Source: Acanthaster planci (taxonomy: Eukaryota; Echinodermata; Asteroidea; Valvatida; Acanthasteridae). Taken from it: 64,000 bases of DNA. The position numbers were made by a program, and so were the translations under genes. Positions 48,148 to 61,500 of the stretch are shown in pieces. Position 1 is the first letter of the stretch; each line of letters begins with the position of its first letter. The stretch spans positions 1,411,938 through 1,475,937 of the forward strand of contig NW_019091490.1 in NCBI RefSeq assembly GCF_001949145.1, in the 5' to 3' direction. The notes beneath the pieces are model-generated. The model had not been told where the DNA came from. It did no database searches and saw nothing but the letters and a program-made list of their open reading frames with translations.

Positions 48148-48393
48148 ATGACAACATTGGGAGGTCACGTGGTGAGAAACTGTACAAGTGGCAGTGCAAC
48201 TATAGATAAAGAAGACAACGGAGTTGTGAGGCGATTGTCAGTCCAACTGCCTATCAAGGGTGGCACAGGAAAACTCCTTGCAAAAAAGGTTCACCTTTCT
48301 TCTCTGAATGCGGCTCAGAAAAAACCCTCCGTGTTTCTTCAGCCGATGTTAGTTTACGGTCACCCGGCCGCTTCATCGGTGAGCGGGAGCTAG
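48148..48393 (+). other. Small open frame upstream of FoxD (possible uORF or leader)
   Basis: An ATG with adenine at -3 opens an 81-codon frame (starts MTTLGGHVVRN) ending about 350 bp before the FoxD ATG. It contains a donor-like GGTGAGCGG near its end. I do not recognise the peptide. It may be chance, an upstream frame in the FoxD leader, or part of a 5' exon. The 48394-48744 stretch after it is the probable FoxD 5' leader and holds no clear TATA box. Confidence 0.2.
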
Positions 48394-48744
48394 CCATGCT
48401 CGCTGATTCCTTCGCCTGAGTGTTCCACGGGTGTTTGCACTGAAGCGCACACGAGTTTTACAGTCAGGGGGCCAGTATTAACAACATCACAGCGACCTCA
48501 ACTGTGAAAGGCCGGCGTGTGTGGGGATAACCTAATTCTTCGGCGGTTTTTCTTCTGACTTGACAGTGCGGGAGGCCAGTTAAGTGTGACGCGCTGACTG
48601 TGTGTATAGCTGGTTGGGCGACTCGACTGTCAAAAGACGGACGGGCCAGACATCAGGTGGCCGCGGAGCCATTACGTACCGGCGGCGACCGTGCCACGAC
48701 AGCTCAACACGACGGGGTTAGCGTCGGATCCGACCGGCGTAGAC

Positions 48745-49929
48745 ATGACCGTGAGCTCCGCTAATGCCATGGAGGAGTCAAAGGTGAGCGCTCCGACCCA
48801 GCAGCAGCAGCAACAACAACAGCAGCTGCACCCACAGCCCCAGCCGCCGCAGCAACAGCACGAGGCGGGGATCGTCATCGGTGGGCCGGGAGTCGGCGGG
48901 TTCTACTGCCGTAAGGATCCGCCGCCGGCCCCGGCGCGGCACACCAAAGACGCAGTGCAGATTGAGCACTTCTCGGACAGTGAGATGGTGGATTCCGTCG
49001 ACAAAGAGGAGTCGCCCGAACTACACGGTAAGGACACCGAGGACATCGAGCTGGTATCCGAGAAGCAGGCTGACGGAGACGCGTCGGGCGACGGTAAAAA
49101 GGCCAAATCCAGCACCGTCAAGCCACCATATTCTTACATCGCCCTCATAACCATGGCCATCCTGCAGTCGCCGCAAAAGAGACTAACACTCAGCGGCATC
49201 TGCGAGTTTATCATGAACAGATTCCCCTACTACCGCGAGAAATTTCCCATTTGGCAGAACAGCATACGACACAACCTGTCCCTCAATGACTGCTTCATCA
49301 AAATTCCACGCGAGCCGGGCAACCCGGGCAAGGGCAACTACTGGACGCTGGACCCGGCCAGCGAGGACATGTTCGACAACGGGTCTTTCCTCCGCAGGCG
49401 GAAACGCTACAAGCGCCAGGCGCCCGACCTAGGCCTCGGCCTGCGGGAACACTCTGCGTTCCTGGCCGGCAGCCCGTACGGCCACCACATCAGCTACGGC
49501 CACCCCCACGCCATGCTGCCCTACCACTACGTGTCGCCGTTGCCGCCGCCCGTGCCTCTGTCGCTCACCACCTCGGCGGCGCACAGCCTGCACAGCCAGG
49601 CGCTGAGCAGCCTCATGTCGGCCGGCACCACGGCCGCGCCGGTCCGCTCCGGCTTCAGCATCGAGAGCCTGATCGGCAACGGCGGCAGTACGAACACGTC
49701 CAGCGTCAGCAGCACCAGCATCAGCAGCAACAGCAGCCTCAACTCCCCCGTTAACAGCTTGCTGGCGTTCCGCCCGCCCACCAGCCTCCACTCAGCCCTC
49801 TCTCCTTTCATCACAGCCGGGGCGGCCAGCGCGTTCACTGCCCCTGTGCCTTCGTCATTTGACTTAGAAAAGTACAGACAATGCTTGCAGTGCAATGGCT
49901 TAGCGGGAACAACGTGTACTTGGCGCTGA
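48745..49929 (+). CDS. FoxD: FoxD forkhead transcription factor, single exon
   Basis: Nuclear DNA-binding regulator of the FoxD class, which acts mostly as a repressor in axial, neural and neural-crest-type development. The 394-aa product has a Q9 tract at residues 19-27 (mixed CAG/CAA codons), a Gln/Pro-rich stretch, an acidic segment (about 69-112), and a complete forkhead domain at about 126-224. The domain opens [10 protein letters not shown], has recognition helix [13 protein letters not shown] and ends in basic RRRKRYKR. An eh1 motif FSIESLIG (304-311) fits Groucho/TLE recruitment, as known for FoxD3. A Ser/Asn-rich stretch and a C-terminal [11 protein letters not shown] follow. There is no intron, as is usual for FoxD genes. 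I chose ATG 48745 (G at -3, first ATG after the in-frame stop at 48607). The frame also stays open upstream to a GTG at 48691, which is not a likely animal start. ATG 48769 (GCCATGG) is an alternative with better context. Confidence 0.95.
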   Translation: MTVSSANAMEESKVSAPTQQQQQQQQQLHPQPQPPQQQHEAGIVIGGPGVGGFYCRKDPPPAPARHTKDAVQIEHFSDSEMVDSVDKEESPELHGKDTEDIELVSEKQADGDASGDGKKAKSSTVKPPYSYIALITMAILQSPQKRLTLSGICEFIMNRFPYYREKFPIWQNSIRHNLSLNDCFIKIPREPGNPGKGNYWTLDPASEDMFDNGSFLRRRKRYKRQAPDLGLGLREHSAFLAGSPYGHHISYGHPHAMLPYHYVSPLPPPVPLSLTTSAAHSLHSQALSSLMSAGTTAAPVRSGFSIESLIGNGGSTNTSSVSSTSISSNSSLNSPVNSLLAFRPPTSLHSALSPFITAGAASAFTAPVPSSFDLEKYRQCLQCNGLAGTTCTWR

Positions 49930-51080
49930 TCGAGGAACTCCAACTATACATAAATATATATAAAGTATATCTATATATATTGAAACTATATTCGAAATCT
50001 GGGACAGACTTTGCCAGGTAAGCGAACCGAAAATACTTCATCTGTATTCCTGCACTCCCTGAACACGAACTGAAACGGAAATGTCACTTATTTACTGCCT
50101 CTCATTCGAAGCTTGAGCTCAGCGAGGGTCCGTCCCCGTGGACAAACCGCGTGCCGCGAATCAGCGCCTTCTGAGTGGATCGTGGCGGGTGTTTGGACGC
50201 GTGGAGACCGCAGGGTGGTAGTGGAAGACACGGCAGACTCGTCTGTTGAATGTCCCATCCCCTGGCTGGCGCGTGTGAGCTCCTGGGTTTGACGGGGTCA
50301 ACCAGCCATTAAACACGGCTCTTCACGTGCGGAGGAAGAGAGAGAAAGAGGGGAAAAATGGACTCAAGAAGCTCCCACGCCCGTGGAACAGTTTCAGCAT
50401 TCTCAGACAGTATAAACTAGTAGGGTTGTGGGTTTTTGTTGAATGTTGGCTGAATGTGAACAACGGTACGTTTGCAAAGGACGGTGCTCCAGACTGTTTG
50501 GTCGGATGCCAGAGAGTAGCCCGTTAAAACTGTGTAAGTCAAGCTGCCTTCTGCCTTTTAACAAACTTAACACACAGACAAAAGAGACTAGATTAAAATA
50601 GCTTTGGTGTGAACGTATCTTTATAATCAGTAGTGGAACATAATTGTAGAGTTGTTTGTCCAGAGAATGCACACACGATCATGCAAAAGAAGACTTCATT
50701 GACCTGTAGTTGTATTATGTAATGCGGTGTCCAATCGCTAGTCACAAACTGTTATGTATGCTGTTGCCGCGGATGTAATGTTGACTAATAGAAGACACTG
50801 GTCGGTTGTGCTTTGGTTTTGTCAACCAGCTTTTTTTTCTGTTCCCGTGTTCCGAAAGAAGAGATAAACAAGATGCCATTTTTGTTTACTCTCTGTATTT
50901 ATAAATTGCCAGTCCCACAGACCGTGAGGAATAACATGGGACAAAATATTTGAAAGAGGGCAGACGATCATAATATTTTTACAGTTGCTATACACATCAC
51001 TGGAGTACCATTAAGTTCCTGATACTCGAACCCATTGCAGGCAGCCAAATCATCCAATAAAAACGTTCTAATCGCATCAG
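49930..51080 (+). other. FoxD: FoxD 3' UTR (probable extent)
   Basis: AT-rich sequence follows the stop, including a TATATA-rich stretch at about 49945-49980. The first AATAAA downstream is at 51056-51061, with a weaker ATTAAA at 50308-50313. No open frame of note is present. Confidence 0.5.
51056..51061 (+). terminator. FoxD: Candidate FoxD polyadenylation signal
   Basis: AATAAA about 1.1 kb after the stop, followed 20-50 nt later by an A-rich tract. ATTAAA at 50308 is a possible earlier site. Confidence 0.45.
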
Positions 51081-53948
51081 TTTGACAAAAAAAAAGGAAA
51101 AAAAAAAGAAAAAAAAGCTTGCTCATTCCATTACTCGAACAAATCATCCATTTATTTTAGTGTCTGACAAAAGGGGACCATCAGCCAGTGTTGTCCGATG
51201 CATTATTGATTGTCAGCACCGAACGAAACGTCGTCACACTCCTAGTCCAAAACCCTAAGAGCATTTTTCTGTATGTGTGGGGAAAAAACTAATCTCATTT
51301 GTTGCATTTCTAATTCCTCCAGTGCTTGGCTGCCAGTCGAATGTATTTTCAGAACGATTTTTTTTATTCTTCTGAAAGTGTACTTATCCTTAATGTCTAG
51401 TAATCCTTGATGGGAAACCCCAAATCTAAAAAAAAACTATTGTTTGTCGGTATAATCCGAAACTTGGCAACAGTTCTGGAATGAAATCACAGTTATCTCT
51501 CTTAGATGAATGGGAGTACATCTACATCAAGGCTGTATCAAGGCTGATCCAATCTGTATCAGTCCATCCGCGCTGCATCAAATCAAAAACTCAAGGCCAG
51601 ACGAGTAGCAACATTGAGCTGGAAGAATATCCTGTTTTGAAAAATGGTGCAAATTGAAACCTCAAAAAGTTAGACCTCTTCTTTTTTTTTCTTTTTTTTG
51701 GCAGCTTTTGCCTTTGGAAAGGCCAGTGGCATTTTGAACCCATAGCTTCTAGCCACGATAGGACACTGAAACAACCAATTATTTTCCTTAAGAGGTGCTT
51801 TTGATCTTAGTTTTCATTATCATTATCGAGACTTTAATACAGTCGCTCCCTTTGTGGCTGGCCGCTGGGCAGTCGGCGCGGTTCTGGCCGCCGGACCCGC
51901 CCCTTCCATTGGCCAATGAAAAATAAAGGTGGGAAAAACTCGGGTGTTGGAAGTTTCGGGTTTCATGCACCGACTACTTGTGTGGGCCGCCCGCACCGAG
52001 CCCTGTGTTCCGCATAGCCCCTGGCCCAGCCCAGGCCGCTCGGCACGGGCAGAGAGGTGCTACAGCGCGCCCTGTTATGAGATCTCGCAGGTGTTCTTCT
52101 CGCGTCGGCAACGCGATCGCGACGCAATCCGACCCCCGACGTTTCGTTCGGAAACACAAACCCTTGGACGTTCTCTATTAATATTTTCTCGACACCCGAA
52201 CGGCTAATAGTTTCTCTCCCCACACCCCGTCACTCTGCAGAATAGCTGTTGCACCCTGTCTGCATGTATGTCAGAGGGGAGAGCCGTATCCGGAACCTGT
52301 AGCACTATTTCAGGGAGCCAATTTAATTCTTCAGTATTCACAGCCCTGCTTGAAGACAGAAAGATATTCAATTTGCCCACAAACTATTGCTTTGAGAATT
52401 TATCTCGCTGCTTTTTTCATCAGAAGGACACTTTTATTTCTTCTTCCAAATTTAGCTCTGATTTCTTTTCCGTATGTTGATGGATTGATGTAGTCGGGTG
52501 TGACAAATGTGTGTTTTTTTTTCGATTTGTAATTTCCGTTTGTAATTAAAGCTTGCGTACATTTTACCAAAAATGGCCCGAGTTTTCAAGGCCGGATTTT
52601 TTTTTACAAGAATTTTCTTTTTTTTTGCGGTCCGGGATGCTAGGCCCGGTGGGCCAGTGTGTAACATATTGTGCAATTATTAACATGTGATAAAAAAAAA
52701 CTACAAAAAATACGATTGTTGGCCAATGTATATGATAACACGATGGTTGTGAAAAGGTTATACGAGAATTTGTATGGAAACAAAAATAAGACAATGGGGA
52801 CATTTTCGTCTCCGATATGTGGAAAAAAGTATGTGAGTCCCTTTTTTTGTCTTTGATTACGATGGGTTATATTTCACCGTCGGCAAAGTGCTCTTTTTTA
52901 ATTGTTAAATCCGTGGTTGCGCGAGAGCATGTTATGATCAAATGTAGAAAAGGTGAGGTTGCGATCGGTTGAAAATCAATTTGGAATTACTGAATGAAAA
53001 TTTCCGGTACTGGGGAAAAACATCGTTTCTTTTTCATCAGTGTAGGTGTTGAATGGTGGTTGACGATCGTGTTTTTCGAGTGGAAAAGTAAAACAAAAAA
53101 TATTTGACTAATCAAATGTCACACAAATATCTAAGTGACTAAATAAATAAATAAATCGTTTTGTAAGCTCCCATGGAAGGAGACAACAAGATGACACCAA
53201 ACTTAAAACAGTTTTTATGGAAAGTTGAAATGCTTATGGTTCACAGCCACTCTCTCGATAGTTTCATGGATATTGTTTGCGTCTTGAAGCGATACATGTA
53301 ACCTTCGCAAACTGCTGTTCTGGGTATAGATCGCCCACTCCGACAAACATTTTTCTCTTTTTTTTCCCCCCAGAAACAATTATTTGTGTGTTCACAAATC
53401 TATGAGCACGCAAGTCCGTAAAGAACTGCTGCCTGCGAAAGTCTGGTCGTCCCGCGATGGAACGACTCTGACTTTGGTTTTCCATCAGGCCCGTGCGCGA
53501 CTTCTGAGCTCCGTCTGCGAAATAAGAAAAGACAGCCAACCCCAATGCATCCCGAGCGCGTGTAAAGGCCTATTCCGCACAGCATCCGTTTCAGGCTAAA
53601 AGATCTCATTCCCATTTTTTTTCCTCCGGACGAGTTTTTCATGTAATAATAATAAGCTGGCCGTGTCCCTACTTACCTCACTCTTGCCAACTTCCCAAGT
53701 ACTGTCAATCACAATCATAATTTCTTTCATAAATATTTTCCAGTTGGAAGAATAATAAACCGAAATCGGTGCCCCCTGATGCTATTAGAACTGAATGACA
53801 GAGCGAGACCTGATCAAAAATCTACAAATCATCTCGTGCTCAGATGCCATTTTGTGAAAAATCGCTGTTGGTGTGGCGGCACAAAACCTTTGTCATTTAA
53901 ACTGGCGTAAACCTGTCCACCTATGTGTAATCCTTCATTCATCAGTCT

Positions 53949-53968
53949 CTCTGTCTGTCTGTCTGTCT
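53949..53968. repeat. (CTGT)n microsatellite
   Basis: About five tetranucleotide units next to a T run. Confidence 0.9.
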
Positions 53969-55574
53969 TTTTTTAAAGGGGCCCTGTCTGTTGGCTAACG
54001 AGAACCCCCTCGATCTTAATCCACATTAATTGTGCCATTTATTACCACTGATAGCTAAATGGATGGCTGGGCTGGCCTTGTGAGTCTGCTGTCGACAGCA
54101 CCGGCTGTATAGACGGGGCCGAGATTGCACGATCAGCCCACCGGCTCATTACAATGTCTGCCCGTATATATTGCCGACCCTTTTTCCACCGACTCTCGGC
54201 GAGCAGATTTGCTCTTTGGACGTCACCCTGTCAAAACAATAAAAGCAAAGATTTGAAAGAAAATGACAGAAGTGGGTCGTGCTGAGAAAACGTTTGCCGA
54301 TCAAATATACGTAAAACAGAACTTTTTACTTCGTCAAAATCACCATTACAGTCGGAATAATATCAATGAAGATGAGACATTCAGTAATGTAACACAATTA
54401 TTATGTAACTATTTCCAATATAACCATTGCTATGATTTCTAACTTCTCCACAGAAATGGGTAATATCAATTTATTGATTACATTTGGTCCCTTTCTTCCT
54501 AATTCCATTTTTTCCACCACCACGACTGCGTCATTTTGTCTGCTTCGTCCACTGAATTTAACGAGACCAACTAACCAAATTGACATCATTGTGATCCAGG
54601 CGCCAAAGAATTGGTGTTCCAAAGCCAAGTAGTTCCTTTTTAAACTAGAAAATTGCATGCGTACGGCCAACTATTGTTTTTATAGGGGGTATATAGTTTG
54701 GTGTTGGCCAGTGGTTAAGTACCATAAACGTGGAAACTCCAACAGAGTGACGTGCACACCTGCTGACACATTGAGCTATTATTTTGTGGCATAGGCAATG
54801 CGCGGATTATGCCGGCTCGATGGTCGTTGCACAAGAATCGCCGAGACCAATTCAGCCTAAGCTCCACGGACCCATTGCAGTGTCGCCGAAATTTTCCCAA
54901 AAATCTTAAGAGTTGCTCTTCCCGATATAAACTTCTCGGTTTCGGTTGTGTGTACCGGATCACTTATCGTGATTTGTAGTTGTTGAGTTGGTCTATAACT
55001 TTTTTGGGGCAAGGGGAGGGTTTATAGGGATCAACGTTGTGTCGAAATTCAAGGAAGATGTGTCAGTTGGAACCTTTTGTCGTCCAGGGAGAGGGGAACA
55101 TGGTCGTCGGTTGTGGGACGTCCTTACAAGTTACACTGTCGTCATTCTGAGACCATGAAGTTTATATTCAGGAGTGCATGAAGCTGTATAAATGAATACA
55201 TTATTGCTCCTTAAAATACGATCACATGGCGCAAAAATTCCTCGCGTCGAGTGAAAAAACAGAACTGGAATCTGTCTCTTTAATTACCCAACGTATAGGT
55301 CATCTGTGCACAGAGGTGCTTGTAATCTCCCATTACTAAGTTTACTCCAGTTGAGTTCCAAATTGTATTTTATCCACGTACCAACTAATTCTCTCGCTGT
55401 ATATCTGATTACGAATGACTGTTTCCCGGGAGTGCATAGCCTTCGCGTTAATTTATGTCTCCCAGAAATAATTCCACTCTGGCAATCTGGGAAAATATTC
55501 ACCAATTGGAGGGAAATAAATGAGGAGGGGCCGGGGGAAGAGGAGTAGAAGGGCATCGGTGTGGATCGAGGATT

Positions 55575-55592
55575 TTGTTGTTGTTGTTGTTG
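55575..55592. repeat. (TTG)6 microsatellite
   Basis: Six trinucleotide units. Confidence 0.95.
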
Positions 55593-58500
55593 TCGTCAGG
55601 AAACGCCCCTCTCCGTAAATGGCATTCCCACGGGCTGCCAGTGACGAGCCCCACAATTAACTGACATAATCACATTTTGACCACGGCTGTGTCGATCGGC
55701 GCAGGGGTAGAAATCCGCGCCAACCCGCGGTGACAGAGGTTAGAGTGTACACGCAGACGCACGCGTTTGCGAGGGCGTAAACAAATCCACCTTACGATAT
55801 GATTGCGAGACATTGCCGGTGAAACAAAACCTGGCCATTTCCGGGACTTGTCGGACTTCCTTTTTTTCCCTTTTTACTTCTTCTCCTGTTGTGCCGTCTA
55901 TTCAGCGGGTGACATTTACGCGCGGGCTCGTCGGCTTATCCAGAAGTGTTTTTGTAGCCGTTAAGATAATAAAACCACCATATGACTGGAATGAGTCCTG
56001 CCATCGTACCGCGGAAACGTCACATATCCCCATTTTTGTTTTTGTAAGAGCATTCTGTGGACTTCTTGATTTATCTACAGGAAATGTTGTCGATCGTGAA
56101 CTCACAGGTCGGAGAGAGCGATCCTCCATCTTTGTCATTGCTCTCAGAGCGAAATGCAAATCACAGTAATTTATTTCTGCATGTCCGCGCAAATTGCGCG
56201 TGCGTAACATCGGCGAGTATTCTCCGAATATTTTCCCAGCACGGGAATGCTTTTGAAATCAAACCTGCCTCCAGATGTCTCTATCAATTCCCTCCAATTG
56301 AAGGGCATCGCTGTGTTTACCTCATTATCAGATCACCAAAACATTTGTGCAACACATCTCAGCAAAGCGTCATTCAGAATTGATGCTCATGATTTTTTTT
56401 CTCGCGCGGGCGAAAAAAAATGATTTATTTAGTTTCTTTCGTTCCTGCGGCCATTTTATTACCCAGAGCAAAAGCCATCTGCAATACTCATTCGCACACG
56501 TCTCGCAGCATCTGAACAACGCTCCATCATCCTGCTTTGTAAGGCGGGTAGTTTCCCCCCTCCGATTCTCAATTCCGTCACATGCACTAGTTTTCTTGTT
56601 TCCTCTCCCTTTTTTTCACGAGCCTGTTCTGCACTGTGTACAGCGGCCGCGGTTGCACTGTTCATTTCCTGACTGCCATGTAGCCCCACACAATAATGGA
56701 CAACAGGGCTGTCTACAAACACGCGCACACCCGTTGCACTTCACGGCAGTGCATGAGATTGTTCGGGGGGAAGTAGAGAAAGAGAGAGAGATCCATATCT
56801 GAACGCCATTGCTAGTGTGCCGTGCATTTATGTAGAGTTCCACGTGTTGGATCGCATCCCCTCGTCCATGGACGGTCGTGAAGGGGCCGCGGTGTCTTGT
56901 TTTTCTCTCTCTCAGTGGCCACATTGGCTGGTTGACATGGTATAAATGACAGGTCTGTAGTAGGTGACATATTGTGAAGAAAAAAAAAAGCAACCCCATG
57001 CACGCCATCCGTTTTGGTTTCTTTCAACCACGCGTACGGAATGACACATACACGCTCTGCAAACAGCGGTATGGGTTGACTGATGACCCTACGCCAAGCG
57101 GGTATAATGTTGGCCCGGCATATGCATAAATTCATTGAATTCACGGAGCAACGTGACCGCCAACTTTAACGGACAGTCCCAAGCAGACGCAAAAAGAGAG
57201 AAAAAGAAGTGCGTTCGACTTATTCAAGTTGTTTTCTCTACCTTGCACACTTCCCAACAGCCAAAGTGACATCAGGCATATGGGAAAAACGGCTTGGATT
57301 GCAAAACGTTGCCATATAGTAATAACATTTGCAGGTGTAACAGGCACTTGAAGTTTTGCAAGATTAACTATGATGATCATTGTGAAACTTACCGAATAAT
57401 GTTAAATTGTGACTTGACAGCACTTCACAGACAGTCAATCATTTAATTTTCATCTCACAATTACGGTTGTTACGAATTAATCTTTAGTCAAATAAAAGCT
57501 TAAAGCCAGTGTTCAATTCTTGCAAATTTCTGTGCCCGATATCGCTACTATGAGAAATCCTTCATCTTTTAAGATTATCAGAGGTTGATGAAATTTCTGG
57601 AATATTATCCCGCAGGAAACGAGTCTTTGTCAGAAAGGGAGGTCACCGTTTATCTCACCAGTCAAACGTAGCAATTTGGATCAGATGGTAAATCGAGTTG
57701 AACGCTGACGGGCAACCGAAAAAGAAAGCCCCATTTACCCAGCGTGTGTTACAGAGGGACTGGCTTTGCACACTGCTTAACATGTCCTGCAGTTGGTCCT
57801 ATTGTCTTGAGGATCCAGCGGGTCGAAGTAAGGTCCCGATTTCTTCCTGCTCCAATTACCACGGGGCGGGTTTGACCAACAGATGTCCCCCCTCGTTATG
57901 GAATCGTTAGTTTACTCACTTCTTGGACTTCTTACAAACCCTGGTTTCTGAACAAAACAAGGAGTTCATTCCCCGTCCGTTTTTTTTAATGATATTGATA
58001 TGTTTTCCTTAACAGTTTCCATCTCTCGGTGCTTCTCACGAAAATAGCTCAGAGGTATTTATAGATTTGCAAACTGGTTTGGGGGCCTAGTAGTCGATCT
58101 GTTTGGTTGCTGTCTTGTGCAAGGTTTCTCGTTTTTAGCTCAAGTGTTTTCTTTTGGCCAAATTACTGATCTACTAACTACATTGGAATTAACTTCTTAT
58201 AAGGTTTCAACTTTTGTTGGCTTGATCAGTGATATCAGTGCTCTGTGTGCCTTTTGGATCGAATAAGGTAAACTGATGCATTAGAGTTGGAAGAAGCTTT
58301 TGACTTCTCAGAAAGCAAAAAATCACACTGGCCTGTGCTCATTATAGAGGCTCACACCGCTTTCGATCATTAGAAGGATCTGTGGTTTACGACCACCGAA
58401 CCACACACTCGCTAAGACCTCCGCCCCCCAAAAGGATCTAAATTACAGGCGAGAAATCATCGCCGGTAAAGTGTCCCATCTTAGCGGCTGATTTGCTGCT

Positions 58501-61500
58501 GCTCGAACGATTCTCGGCTAACTTACTGCTAACCTTGTTGGTTACCGGCGCGATATACATCATGTACACCGTCGGCAGCGTCCGGCTACAGCCGGTGAGA
58601 CTTGTTTGTCCGGCGGACGGCAATCAGCGTAATTTGGGGGAGGTGGTCCCCCGTTACGGCACGGCTGTTTTTTTGAAGAGCGGCCGCTCACAATCCCCGA
58701 CCTAGATAAGGGAGGAAAACCCTGTGAACGTACAGTACGTGTGCATAATATCTGTACGTGCAGTGCCAAGCCACTATTCTGTGCACATTTTCAGCCGGGA
58801 AATTCCTCTATACGCATAATGATGCGTAATATGCTGCCTGTGTTGGTTCGTTTACGTCATGCTTCCAGTGGTTTTTATTGCAACCGTATACTTCGAGAGT
58901 TCACCGTAGGCTTAAAGTGGCCGTGTGCATTGTGGCCCGTATTAAAATTTCATATAAATTGCTAATGACATTTTCGGCGTCGATTAATAATCAAACGAGG
59001 CTGTCGGAAAGTATGCTTTAAATAAAGAAAGAAAAAAAAAATAAAACCAAACAATTGAAGTCGATTCCAATGTCAAGGTTTGTCCACCCTCTCTTAATCA
59101 CGGTCGCGAGAGCCAAGAATTAGCAGTGCGTGCACTATGAATGCATTTCAAATCAGCTGTATACTAATTGTTTCAAATCCATCTCCGTACAAGTGATTTC
59201 TGATGGGTTTAATGGCCGAACGTATCATTTGTATTGCACTCGGCAGTCCAGACTGGGAGATCTGAGACCCGAGGTGCTTGTCATGTGAACAACTCCGAAG
59301 ATCGAAAATTGTGCACGGGAAAGCCATGGGGGCCTCAGCCGACAACAACGGGAGAAAATGCTCTTTAGTTACCGGCATTCGAATACTGCTCACACTTGTC
59401 ATTTTCGAAAAGTGATCGGGCTCTGATTCCCCGTCTAGGCTGATTTGAGCTCGAATGATTTATAGTTGTTTTCGTGGCTGTTTTTTTTTTTTTTTATCCA
59501 AGAATATTTCTAGTTCCGAGTTCTATGTGAACGTGAATCAAATGCAACAGTGGTTGGATTCGACTGCGCTTTGTTTTTTTTCTCAACAGTATAGAATAGA
59601 AATTTAGGGACTACTACCCGTATAAGTTTTCTTTTTAGAGGTCCTTGGTCTTGTAGTTACCGGGTGGGACAAGGGGGTGGGGAACTTGGGGGAATGACCC
59701 TTGCCCCCCACCCCTCCGCATGACATGTTTTAATGTTTCAGCTATCAGGGAAGCAATCTACACGGACCTGCTTAATTCCGACGGCGCACTGTGCGTCAGA
59801 CAGCTGTTCCGTGAGGAAGTGTGCACAACGAAGGCATGGATGCGGCGCGTTGAGCCCCCCCCCGATAGTAACCGACCGATTACATTACCTTAATTTGGAG
59901 CAGTCGTGGGGGGGGGGGTACGGGACGGTGCCGTTTTGTGTAAAGCAAATGGCCGTTTGTAGTTTATACATCAATATCTCTATTATTTATGCATGGAAAC
60001 TCCCTTAGACGCCTCCTTCCCAGTTAGATAATTACCCCTTTTCTGGATTGGAACAATTCTTTCGTTTCTGTTTTTTTCCCTGACATTTTACGTTATGTCT
60101 TTTCTGCTCTTTTCTTTACCTTCGATGAATATTTCATCAAACTGCAATTTTTTTGATTGCCAGAACCAGCTTTAATGTTGCAAACGCCCAATCAAGATCA
60201 GCCTTGAAAACCTCTTCCAACGGCTAGGGGTACAGGCGATACGCGTCGAAAGTCTCAATCCGTTTCGCCACAACTTCATTGTTCAGGAAAAAAAAAGTTC
60301 GGATCCACTAGGTTTTTAAGGTCACTTCAGCAGACATGCGACATGAATTTTTAAGGGAGGAAATCGTACGGCAGACACCTGCCCGATGGCTCATTTTTTT
60401 TTCAGTGGAGGTCGCCTTTCCGGTTAAAAGCAGCCCAAGGTATGCGGGTATACGAGGGGGGGGGGAAGCGGCAGAAAAGTACCACAGGCAGCCAAATGTG
60501 AAACATCGATGGTACTGAGTGGCGTTTAGCGAGTACGTGAGCAAGGAGAATCGAGATGAACTGGTATGGGGGGCGGGTTGACAACTAGATGGCAAGGCGC
60601 AGTATCTGAATGTTCGCTCCAATTAGACCAATGGCTAAAATCTGTACCAAAACTTCAATTAACATTCGTCTTAACTTTTTGGTGTCAACTTTCAACGAAG
60701 TTGACGTTGCTAATTTGGTAGTGATGAATCCAAATATGCTTGTCCCCAAAGGCGTAATCTGCACATTACCCGAAAAATGGCAAATTTTCAAATTTTGTCA
60801 ACTTTGGGTCCAAAAACCAACATTTTGCCTTCTGTTTTTACAATTCTTGTATTATGGCAGACACTATTTTTCATGACTCAGAAGTGTACTTTTGTAACCT
60901 GCTACCCACTTAAAAGCGCGTAATCACCCGAAGCCATTGTTCAACTTGTCGATTCTGCCACACAGTTGGATTTGACCATCGGAGCTATGTGAGCAGCCAT
61001 CTTACTCATCTGGAAGTGCAGCCACATCTTTCCGACAGCTGGCTGCTGACAGTTAGAGGCCACCGTAGAGTGTCCGGACTCCAGCCGAAGCGAGTCGTTC
61101 TTCCGGTGAATGCGAAAGCAAAATGAATGTGGTGTCACAACGCGGAAGTCGCTCCGGTGCCAAAATATGGTGCCTTGTGTGGTTTGAAATGTGTTCAACT
61201 TTTTTTCTTTTTTTTTGCGAGTTCGGTGCCCGAATAGTCGAAGTGAAATCACACAAAGCGCGGTCGTTTTCGCTTTGGCGCCCAGTCTGAACTGTCTATT
61301 TTAATTCACACAGGCTCAAAGTGCACGCGGTTGCATCGAAAACTAGGCTTTGCTGATGCCCGTCGGTTCAACTCTGAACGCGTTCTTTCGTATAGATTTA
61401 GCGACCTATACCAGACAATTACGCATACAAAGTTCATGTTATCAGCGTCGAGTACACCCTCGCTTTTGCTTCACCCTGATAGTTCCAAGCAAAAGTGCAG

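Larger units (their letters stand above)
24969..48744 (+). other. ZNG1-FoxD intergenic region
   Basis: About 24 kb in which I see no protein-coding exon with both splice signals and recognisable similarity. It contains a CTCGAG-motif repeat cluster, a SINE, a hAT MITE, microsatellites, several homopolymer T/G junctions and motif-rich stretches that look like developmental enhancers (about 29.5, 32.3, 34.8 and 45.6 kb). A possible TATA promoter with a first-exon donor occurs at 38.4-38.6 kb. The first few hundred bases should include the ZNG1 3' UTR and the last several hundred the FoxD promoter and 5' leader. Confidence 0.7.

Noticed and set aside
48691-48744. GTG-initiated 18-codon N-terminal extension of FoxD
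   Set aside because: GTG is not a usual start in animals; ATG 48745 is the first ATG in frame after the upstream stop at 48607.
49429-49943. Antisense open frames of 120-138 codons opposite FoxD
   Set aside because: Shadows of the GC-rich FoxD coding sequence; biased Ala/Arg/Val composition reflects the sense codons.
53678-53735. Minus-strand frame EIMIVIDSTWEVGKSE ending at a GTAAGT donor
   Set aside because: Strong donor but AT-rich sequence, no convincing acceptor and no second exon; VWA-like resemblance is too weak.
56616-57144. Overlapping 110- and 130-codon minus-strand frames
   Set aside because: Low-complexity composition, no splice sites of note, no recognisable domain.
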